A program made the translations under genes and the position numbers. Of a stretch of 64,000 nucleotides of DNA, positions 55,301 to 64,000 are shown in pieces. Within the stretch, counting starts at the first letter, position 1. Each line of letters starts with the position of its first letter. Source of the stretch: Paulownia fortunei (taxonomy: Eukaryota; Streptophyta; Magnoliopsida; Lamiales; Paulowniaceae); NCBI GenBank assembly GCA_019321725.1, contig CM033113.1, forward strand, positions 6,448,001 to 6,512,000. Direction: 5' to 3'. The notes below the pieces were generated by a model that made no database searches, had not been told where the DNA came from, and worked only from the letters and a program-made list of their open reading frames with translations.

Positions 55301-58300
55301 TTATAATCATGGACTTTTTTTTATTATGTTGTGAGTTTGACATAGTTCGACTACATGTTACTACAGGAAAACTCTGAGAAGTCAGATAATTTTAGGGGAA
55401 AACATGGCTTCCCTGGTGAGCTCTTCTATTAAGGGATAATTCTCAACATTTACTTCCATTGAGAGAAATTCATGAACGTGATGCTAATGAATGCTACTAA
55501 ATTTTCTTGCTCTCAGTGAAGCCTAGTGTCAGGAGAAGTATTGTACCAAAGCCAAGCAATTCGAGCAGCCGTCCTTGGGGAATAGAGTTAGTGATGGCTT
55601 TGTAGTAATGTAAGTCATATAAGATGTTACTACTTTAAACATTTTGAGCTTTTGCATAAAGAGTGTTAGCCACCTGAGTTACTATTTTTATCTTGAAGTG
55701 GTATTGTTTCCATATTATACACATTCTGATGGGACTCCTTTTATTTGCTAGGAAAACATACTGCCCTTTTTATTTACCAGCTTCACACATTTAGTTACTT
55801 CTTGATGCTTAAAGAAAGATAAGATAAATCCAGTGAAAAGTGGATGTAAAATTGGAGTCTGTCAGCATAGAATGGTTAACATTTAAGCTTCACTGTGAAA
55901 CCAGTCCTCCTGAATGTAGAACACGCTCAATCATGGAGTGATGGGGATCAGTTAGTGGTTTAATGACCCTTATTACTGGAGATAAGATCAGTATGTCACA
56001 CATATTGCTCATCATTTTCCTTTGTGAAGCTATTGGGTAATTCTGCATATATATTTCATGGCTTGTGATTCAGCTGCTTTAATGGAGTATAAGAGCCTCA
56101 ACCTATTTGTGAATATTCTTGTCTATTGATCGGATAAAGTTAGTTGGTTCCCATCTACATGTTCTTGAAGTGTTCACCTATGTCAGGATTTGAATCCTTG
56201 TCTGACTCATTTCTCTTAGTAACCCTCACATGACATATGGTTTAAAATGAAATGTTGTCTGTGTTTAGTTGTATAGTTTCATTTGCTTATCATATGGCAT
56301 GTCATTATCAGGGCGTCAAGAGCTCAAACTAAAGGGGATGCCGGAGTATCATCAAGGAAATCTGTCAAAGTAAGTGAAGCATTCTATGGTCTTTCTGTTT
56401 TGTCCTCCCCATTTGCGTTGCTATGGCATTTAGTTATTACTTTGATTGTACAGTTGCTTAATTCCATTGACATGTTTTAGTCATTCTCACAATCCATTTG
56501 GTTCTTGCATTTATTTTGTTAGGGTTGGTCATTAGCAGGTTTGTTTGCACTAATATGTTTCTTTAAATGACATCTTCACTCTAACGCTATATATGTTGAG
56601 CAATAGATGGAATATGCAATGAGGAATTTAGGATGAGTAAAGAAGATATTTTTCAAGTTTAGATTTAACTTTATGCATGTAATGGTGCAACACTACTTTG
56701 ACTATAAACAACCGAATTCAAAATTTTGTGAGGCTGTGTCTCTTTCTCCTCGGCTGAGCTAAGAGAATGCTAATTATGACTAACCACTACATGCAGACAC
56801 TTTGTTCTATAGGCATGAAACTGCTTTTCACTTTTAAAGATCCCGGACCCTCTTTATGTTAAGGGTGGTGGGGTTTTTAAAAAGAGGTTTCCTTGTGATC
56901 ACTATAGAGGATTATCTTCCAGAAGACATTGTTAATTGTTTTATAATGCTAACTTGGCAATTGGAACACTATTGTTTTTAATTTAAGTACAATAATTACA
57001 CCCAACCCATGGCAAGGGTTTGGTTATCAAATCAAAGTTTTCCTGTTAAAAAGATGTGTATTTTCATCCAAGAAGTATATCATATTCTGGCCTGGAAACA
57101 AACTTTTTCAAGCTTTTGGTTTTAATGTCATCATATATGGTCTCTTTTGACTACTTATTCTCTAAAAAACAACCATGACATATCCGAATACTATTTTTTC
57201 TCTTGGGAGCTTTCTTGTTAAGTCATCTCACTTTATTTTTCTCATTTCTTTTGTCTGTCTTTTGATTCTCACTAGTTGAGTTGTCTATTCTTGGACAGCT
57301 AGACTCCATTGGTTAACATTAGAATGATGATAGGACCTTTCTGATTGGGCATTATAATTCTCATCCTTGCCTTAGGGTATTGTTTATAGGCAGAAAGAAA
57401 AGATGCACCACCATGTGTGAAGAATGACAGCTAAACCCATGCGTAGTTTATCTTGTACTTGCCTTAGTGGGTTTGTATATGTTTGCATGCATATGAAGAT
57501 GTCTCGTAGTCCATTTCTTGTGATGCTGCTGTTTTCTAAGACATACACCTGTGTCTCTTCCTCTGTGATAAGACATTTACTGATGCAAAATCCACTGATT
57601 TCCATCCTTAATTTGGTGAGATGCAATAAAGGTTGACTGCCAGTAAAGATCTATTCTGTTTTTGTTTTTTATATACTAGAGAACAAACGAATACTATGAA
57701 CTCAATAATCCGTCTTTAAATAATTTCATGTTATTCCTGTACATGTGTTTTGGTATTATATTGAAATGCTAAAAGCTGTTGAATTGAAAGCAAGTAGTTA
57801 TTTTTTATATTGAGATTTAGAAAGTTATTGCCATCAACTAGCCTTTGTAAACTTACAATGCTTGTAATATCAAAGGTCAAGCTGATTTATCACTCTATTT
57901 CCTTACTAAGCAATTGTTCTGTCATTCGATGTCCAGCCCACCGTGAAGACTACAATTACTGCTCTCAATACTCAGAGAAATTCAAAATCGAACCACATGT
58001 TCACTACGAAGAAATTGAGGTCCAGACCAGCTGATATATCCAAAAGAAAGCAGGTCAAGTCTTCTGTATCCAAGAATATTCCTTCTGTTATATCCCATGA
58101 AGAACCTGCTCCAGAGGAGGATATTTCTGGTGGTACTATTGCTAGGAGAAAATCTGATCGTAGGAATTCATATACTTGTTCACTAATGTCCAGATCAAAG
58201 GTAGTACCTACCTAATTTCCCATCTACAATTCGCTTTTCATCCCTTGATGCTAATCACTGACATAGTTTTGCAGTTGCTAAAGGAATGTAGTAAAGTTAC

Positions 58301-59975
58301 GTCCCAGGAAAATTTGCCCAATATTTATGATGATCGCAATCATCTTGAAGTTTGTGAATATGTTGATGATATATATCAGTATTATTGGGTTATGGAGGTT
58401 AGTTATATTCCTACTGTTTCATCATCTTAACGTGTTAAGAGTATTACTTTGTGTAAATTAGTATACTTGGCATTTTTCATTTTTCTCCTGTTTGGTAATT
58501 TGTCCTTCTATTAAGTCATACTTTACCTTCTCCTATATCCTATTGCAGGCACAGAATCCTCTATTGAAGAACTACATGGGAATTCAGAGAGATATTACAC
58601 CACAAATGCGTGGTATATTGATCAATTGGCTTGTTGAGGTCCCTTCACTCTTAGCATATCTTGCTTTATCTTTACTGGCTTCAGCAGCTTCCAATTCCTC
58701 TTTTTCTTACAACCATTTGGGTTACAGGTTCATCTAAAATTTGATTTGATGGAAGAAACTCTTTTCCTCACTGTTACACTCTTAGATCGATACCTGTCCC
58801 TTGAGAGCATCAAGAAGAATGAAATGCAGTTAGTTGGCCTTACTGCTCTCCTGTTGGCATCGAAATATGAAGACTTTTGGCATCCCCGGGTAAAGATTTT
58901 CATGCATGCAAATATTGCAGTGTCTGTAGAATAATGAGTTAGTAGGTCTATTCTTTCCTAATTGCTCGACCGTAAAGCTCTCAAGGAATATATATCTTTC
59001 TCACTTAATTTGTTGGCATTAACCACAGGTCACTGACTTAATAAGCATCTCAGCAGAGTCGTACACTAGGGATCAAATGCTTAAAATGGTGGGTTCTGGC
59101 CTTCTCTTTGGTCTTCTTTATGTATGGAGTCGAATCCTCATTCGCTGCAGCATTAGTATTAAGTTTTCAATATAATTTTTTTTAATCTTTGCAGAAATGT
59201 TTAATTTTGTATCGATCAACTCACATGATACTATATGGAGAAGTTATGTTGCTTGACTAAATATAAGGTGTACATTTTTTTGATTTTCAGGAGAAGACAA
59301 TCTTAAAGAAATTGAAATTCCGTCTTAACGAGCCAACTCCCTATGTCTTCATGCTCAGGTTTCTCAAGGCTGCTCAATCAGACATGAAGGTGACCAGTAA
59401 AATTTGTGAACAATTTTCATACTTTCAGGAGCTGAGTGACTGAGGGAGGCATAAGAACATCAGTTACAATGTGTTTTTGGACACATTAATCTGATCCCTT
59501 CTCAAAATATACTTAAATCTCTTTGGAGTGTGGAATATATGAGATTAATCTTCATGTCGGCAACTTACTCCCTTTTCTGCATTGTTTTCCAGTTTGAACA
59601 CCTTGCTTTTTACCTCATTGAGCTATGCTTAGTTGAATATGAAGCTTTGAACTACAAGCCCTCAATGCTATGTGCGTCTGCTATCTATGTTGCACGATGT
59701 ACAATGCAAATGACTCCGCCGTGGACTCCACTCCTAGCAAAACATGCACGCTATGAAGAATCTCAAATCAGGTTTGTTTTTGTTGGATATTGCTTGTACT
59801 CTGCTTTCTAGATTTAGTAACACAATTTGAATTCTGCAGGGGTTGTGCGGAGATGATTTTGAAGTTTCAGAAAGCTGCCAAAACAACTCTATTGAAAGTC
59901 ACTTATGAGAAATATACAAAGCTCGATCACTGCAGGGTTGCAACTATAAAGCCTTTGGACAGGCTTCCTGCATGA
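52350..59975 (+). CDS. CYCB3-1: G2/mitotic-specific cyclin B3 (CYCB3;1-like)
   Basis: B-type cyclin, regulatory subunit of mitotic CDKs. The 23 exons are 52350-52362, 52455-52530, 52826-52883, 52992-53040, 53120-53225, 53559-53594, 53668-53703, 53882-53936, 54723-54780, 54864-54948, 55088-55120, 55219-55276, 55367-55415, 55517-55586, 56312-56369, 57937-58200, 58275-58397, 58549-58638, 58728-58889, 59029-59088, 59291-59389, 59593-59771 and 59840-59975. They sum to 650 residues in frame. The long basic, Ser/Lys-rich N-terminus carries a destruction box RKVLADIGN (about 76-84). Cyclin_N includes YVDDIYQYYWVME, QMRGILINWLVEVHLKFDLM and LLDRYLS; Cyclin_C includes FEHLAFYLIELCLVEYEAL. WHPRV and IKPLDRLPA match plant CYCB3 as I recall it. 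The N-terminal exons are small and joined by hand, so they are less certain than the cyclin boxes. Exons 6 and 7 are tandem copies, and exon 14 has two competing donors. Confidence 0.88.
53527..53724 (+). repeat. Tandem genomic duplication containing a cyclin B3 exon (period 109)
   Basis: TTTCTATCGTTCTAATGCAT at about 53527 recurs at about 53636. In each copy it is followed by CACCT, an acceptor, then a 36-nt exon starting GAAGGGCAA and a donor. After the donors both copies read GTTGAT and TTGGTATTTA, although copy 2 has a shortened tail. Confidence 0.9.
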
Positions 59976-61699
59976 TGTGGCTAGTGTGCTCCTCGGTAGT
60001 TAATCATTTCATCCATGAAATCTATCAACAACAATGTTCAAGAACTTAAAAGATGTAAAAATCTCCCTGCCTTCTCTTAACCTTCTTAACCTGTACCCTA
60101 CTTGTATTGGCGTGTGTTGCTCATAACTACTAAGAATGCTCCACTTTTTCTATAATGACTACCCTCTTAATTTCAAAGTCTTTCTCAATTCTTACATTAA
60201 AGCTACTACACGTTGTGTATTTGACATTCTTATATTTTTCATCTCAAAATAAAAATTCTACTTGAACGCATTTCGAGAACTAGCATTTATATGCATGTCA
60301 CTCAGTATCTCATTTTGATTTTGCAGGAAGATGTAGGTGGAGTGTGTGTATATATTGTTTCATAGATTCTACATTGTGGTATGGATTCAACATTTTCTAT
60401 TTTTAATTCATAGAAGACCTGTATTTTCCTACTGCAGTGAGTCTTGTTAGAATCTGTGGTTGCTAACATTCATGATACCAGAAGTGTATGGTGTTACTCT
60501 GTTAGTAAAGAAAACGATGACAATTTCACAACGCAACTATGCAGGAGCATAGATCTCTGTTCATGGAAGTTTCAGATCCAAAATACTACGTATGCAATGG
60601 TGACAATTATTTGGAATTCGTGTGCACATTCTGTGGTCCTATATTTTGCTTGAAGAATATTCAATAATGCCAGTGGCAATAAAAAAGCTTGTGCAACGTG
60701 ATATGAGGAATTGTTCGATCAAATTTCTTAAGACTGAAATACTCCAGGTCTTCCCTTGGTTCGTCATTTGGGAAAATATGGGGATACAGTTTATACATAA
60801 TTGTAGTATGACATTCGGTATGGTCAAACCTCCTTTAGTCGGAGTACCCTTTTGCTTCTTTTTTCTCGTAATCCTGGGATTAAGCTCTCATATTGTCCAG
60901 AATAGTCACCAAAGTAGATAATAGAAGATGTAGCAGCAATTGCTTATGGTGGTCAAGTGAAGAATTTGCTTTACAAGTTCTAATTTTTCTCACGTGCACT
61001 ACATGAAGTAACTGCTACAGCATAAGCCACTGCTCATGCCAAACAAATTTCCAACTCTTCAATGTAAAGCTTAGAAATCCAAAGATCTAAATGAGCTGAT
61101 TTTGAGTTGGAAAAAATAGGAAAAAATCTCACCATGGAGATAGAGGGAACCAATGGCTTGCATGGGAGACTGGGGTTCAAACTCTTACAACCAGGTTAGG
61201 GGCGTGCAGTTATGTCAAAATGTATAGAGGTATAGTGAAAATGGCAGCATAAAGCTAATGCCGAGTTAAAGTCAATTACACCTGTAGAGAGGCCGTGAGA
61301 TAAATCAATTGTGGTTAAAAGGGTCACAAGTATGACGGCTCAGGCAGAACTAGTATCCACTAGTAAGCCTGGAAATAATACTCAGAAAATGAAATTGTAA
61401 ATTTCATATCATAGGCAATTATCCAGATCACAGAGAAAACTAAAAGCAGCAGTACAAAATCAATCTGAAAAACAAGGCATTCATAGAAAAAATTGAGGCT
61501 GTGCAATTTGCAAATAGAAAAGATGATTTTAGGATATAAATAGCGCAAGTTAATTTTTGAATGAATTAACAAGACGATATGCACTTAGGACTAGTAACAT
61601 AACATCTACAACAGGATATTCTGTTAAATTATAGATATCTGGACTACCATTCACATTCTCTATACCATTGTAACACAAGTCCCTCTCTAACAATATTTA
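59976..61699. other. 3' flank of cyclin B3 and spacer
   Basis: No recognisable gene is present; ORFs at 60444-60921 lack any motif. Some of this may be 3' UTR or unannotated terminal intron sequence of the cyclin gene (an acceptor-like TTTTGCAG occurs at about 60321-60328). Confidence 0.4.
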
Positions 61700-61856
61700 C
61701 ATCCATAGTTTCCATCTGAAACCTTATTTATACTTGAAAACCTTTTTATAAGCGATTAATATTGTTTGCACTGAGGTGGCATTATCTACCTTATATGGTA
61801 AGAAAAGCAGTTGCGACTAACTTCTCTTACTGCCTCAAGTAGCTAAGCAATCTTGA
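61700..61856 (-). repeat. Diverged duplicate of the DUF2358 gene 3' end
   Basis: The stretch 61700-61856 aligns with about 62666-62822, sharing ACATCC, TTATTTATAC, TGAAAA, TTTATAAG, GTTT.CACT, GTATGG-like and GTAGCTAA.CAAT blocks in the same order. The second copy spans the stop codon and 3' UTR of the DUF2358 gene. On the minus strand the first copy still reads D-C-L-A-T-stop, matching the N-C-L-A-T of the functional C-terminus. Confidence 0.65.
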
Positions 61857-62031
61857 AAAATCAACAAACCCAATACATTCTTTTCCGGTTACAGATTTGA
61901 GAGTGAGTGAACATTCAGCTACATAGACTGTGGAAAGTTAACAAAAGTTTGAGCTGAGTGCCCTTCTGCCCTTCTGCCCTGCTTTTCATTAGGAATACTG
62001 GGTTAGAGCTGGGATCATATTGTTCTGAATG

Positions 62032-62056
62032 GAGAGAGAGAGAGAGAGAGAGAGAG
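62032..62056. repeat. (GA)n microsatellite
   Basis: About 12 uninterrupted GA units lie directly upstream of the 62-bp tandem repeat. Confidence 0.95.
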
Positions 62057-62064
62057 ATGGCCAG

Positions 62065-62186
62065 AGATAAGGGGTGTTGCCGCCAATTGCTGATGACTCT
62101 TGTACCATTACATAATCAGGCACCAAAGATAAGGTGTGTTGCGGCAACTGGTGACGGCTTCTGTACCATTACATAATCAGGCACCT
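62065..62186. repeat. Two-copy tandem repeat, period 62
   Basis: AGATAAGG.GTGTTGC.GC at 62065 is repeated at 62127. Both copies end in the identical GTACCATTACATAATCAGGC. The copies differ at under ten positions, mostly in the middle. Confidence 0.9.
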
Positions 62187-62665
62187 TGTGACAAGCATCA
62201 AATAAGTAGTTCAAATAAAGAATTTGCTTGTGCATTCTCAGCAACTATCTTTTGGACTTTTGGTTAAGGATTTAACATTTTTTTCTGCAGATGTTCAATG
62301 GTGCATCAAGCAACAGCTTAATAACACCTTTCACAATTCATGTCATAATATCATACTAATTTCCCACTCTCAGCGTGTAAAGCTTGATAAAGATCTAAAA
62401 GCATGTAGAATGAATCTGAAAAAGTTGCTGGCATTTATTAAAATTTTCAGACTAGTCTCTCCACTCTTGCAAAAAAGACTAGGTGAATAGGGCTATAGTG
62501 CTATAAAAGATCATTTTGGGAGAATTAGCATAAATGAACTCTTCAAAACTAACAACTGAACACTGTGTTGACAAGATATTTGAACTTGTGATCTGATCTG
62601 TGCTCTATGCTACTGCAATACAAGTACATAAGACTCTTTAGTGTTTTCTCTCTCTATCTATATAT
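62187..62665. other. Spacer without visible gene
   Basis: AT-rich spacer between the tandem repeats and the 3' UTR of the DUF2358 gene. The 88-residue ORF at 62224-62490 has no recognisable motif, and its codon use looks like non-coding DNA. Confidence 0.4.
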
Positions 62666-62796
62666 ACATCCGTAATTTTCATGTTCAACCATATTTATAC
62701 CTGAAAAGCTATTTATAAGAAGTGAATAATGTTTACACTATAGCAGTATATATCATCTCCTGTATGGAAAGAAAGCAGAAATCAGCCAACCTCTCA

Positions 62797-63717
62797 CTAT
62801 GAACAGGTAGCTAAACAATTTGGAGGAGTCCCCAAATCTTCTCGATCTAACGTCTCTTTTACAGCCCTATAGAACTCCACCCACGAATACGAATGAGCAT
62901 CCACAGGACCCCACAAAAATGTGGGATTTGGGCTAGCAGGGCAAGCAGCAACCAAGTCTAAAACAGAAGCTGCAGGTTTTAATGACTGGGGGAAATTGAA
63001 TGCCAAATTATCAACCTTGTGCTCATAAATTTTCCCATTTCTATCCAATTTATACCGCGACGTGCCTTGAAATTCCCCCTTCGCCTCCCAAGGAACCCGA
63101 GGGACACCCCTCAAGTTCCATCTGATCAGAATCATATTCTCAGAGGGCTGCCAAACTCTCAGCACGTCCAGTGATATCTCCCTGAACAAAATTCTGCCAT
63201 GAAATCTCAATGCCCAGAATATCAATTTGTACTTTTCGATTCCAGTAAACGTGTTTAAAGGGTCCCTAAATGTTATATCTTCCCTGCAGCAATCAATTGG
63301 AACAAATAAAAATTAATTAAAAACACCATTTGTCCAATATCAAGTAAAACTCAAAAATTTTCTCACAAAATTATGCAACTTTGAACTCCCAAGGATCATC
63401 AAGATTACAAAACAAGCAAAAGGGTACCTGTAAATGTCATAATTAAGGTCTTTGGTAAAGATTAAAGGGAGGTCTTCACGGAGAGTCCTCACAGCTAAGC
63501 CTAAATTGACATAAAAGTCATTTCTTTGGTCCTGCTGCTTATCCTGCACACCAGGAGTCCGGTTAACCTGCGCCACGCCACGCGGCGGAGGGGGCTCGAG
63601 CTTGGTCTGAGGCGAAGCAGTAGAAGTGGAAACTGATGAAAGTGGAAGAACAATGGCGGAGGGTTTGTCCTTGGGTTGGAGAAGAGTTAGAGAAAGATTT
63701 GGCAGAATATAGGCCAT
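62797..63717 (-). CDS. DUF2358 family protein, probably plastid-targeted
   Basis: This belongs to a plant/cyanobacterial family of unknown function with a SnoaL/NTF2-like fold expected. Exons in transcription order are 63717-63428 and 63283-62797, giving 258 residues. The first about 60 residues are Ser/Thr/Pro-rich and almost free of acids (LSSVSTSTASPQTKLEPPPP), a typical plastid transit peptide. The conserved domain follows: DFYVNLGLAVRTLREDLPLI, FTKDLNYDIYREDITFRDPL, FTGIEKYKLIFWALRFHG, VWQPSENMILIRWNLRGVPR and EAKGEFQGTSRYKLDRNGKI. The C-terminus (FLWGPVDAHSYSWVEFYRAV) ends NCLATCS. The upstream ATG matches the beginning of the leader. I recognise the family but cannot assign a function. 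Confidence 0.88.
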
Positions 63718-64000
63718 TTATTTTTCTTGCTTTCCTCGTTATGCTGATTGCTGAGGAACAGTATAAGCTTGATTTTTGATTTTTTGTTGTGGAAGGGAAA
63801 GTGGGTTTCTTGAATTTTGGGTGGTTTTGAACACAACCAAGATTTCCGTTTACATTCTCTGCCTACAAAGTCAAATTATTGAAATTTCCAGATATATTTT
63901 GGGCATTTCCGTTTATGGGCCAAATTATAATTTTGAACACAACTTTTTTTAGCTCATGTTTTACTAGAACTAGACTAGTAGAAAACAATAAAACTTGACA
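63718..64000 (-). promoter_or_regulatory. Promoter region of the DUF2358 gene
   Basis: AT-rich sequence directly upstream of the start codon. No clear TATA box or other element can be picked out, and no further gene is visible before the window ends. Confidence 0.35.

Overview
This is nuclear DNA of a flowering plant. The genes are split by GT-AG introns, the spacers are long and AT-rich, and the content is typically eudicot: a full-length gamma-beta-alpha ent-kaurene synthase, an ALA-interacting (CDC50-type) subunit, a PPR protein, a His-rich ZIP transporter, a plant Kdo-8-phosphate synthase and a B3-type cyclin. From memory, the kaurene synthase resembles those of asterids and Lamiales most. 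That placement is inference, not a measured result.

Layout: (1) 1-1632, minus: the 5' end of a succinic semialdehyde dehydrogenase gene, leaving the window on the left. (2) 1633-6730: AT-rich spacer with a MITE-like inverted-repeat element at about 5515-6126. (3) 6731-11473, plus: ALIS/CDC50 flippase subunit, 8 exons. (4) 12200-17336, minus: RlmI-type rRNA cytosine methyltransferase, 8 exons, with one apparent GC-AG intron and a decayed small LTR element in another intron. (5) 19338-25625, plus: ent-kaurene synthase, 14 exons, 797 residues, all motifs intact. (6) 26596-29618, minus: IMP dehydrogenase, 4 exons. (7) 31402-32947, minus: secreted proline-rich X8-domain protein. (8) 35279-37708, plus: intronless P-class PPR protein with an SMR-like C-terminus. 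(9) 40992-42505, minus: ZIP metal transporter whose first exon lacks an ATG. (10) 45057-50039, plus: Kdo-8-phosphate synthase, 13 exons, 290 residues. (11) 52350-59975, plus: cyclin B3, 23 exons including a tandemly duplicated 36-nt exon. (12) 62797-63717, minus: DUF2358 protein, 2 exons.

The genes are unrelated single-copy housekeeping or developmental genes on both strands: GABA shunt, phospholipid flipping, rRNA methylation, gibberellin precursor, guanine nucleotides, cell wall, organelle RNA, metal transport, pectin sugar and cell cycle. I see no operon-like or biosynthetic cluster logic; the kaurene synthase has no diterpene cyclase or P450 neighbour here. Exon joins were chosen by hand from GT/AG sites, unbroken frame and remembered family sequence. 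For every complete gene whose start is visible, the summed exon length is a multiple of three.

The points most worth a second look are the cyclin B3 exon duplication and its ambiguous donor at 55587/55610, the missing start codon of the ZIP gene, the two competing exon-1 donors of SSADH that could switch a mitochondrial leader on and off, the GC-AG intron, and a duplicated gene 3' end near 61.7/62.7 kb. I found no clearly undescribed system.
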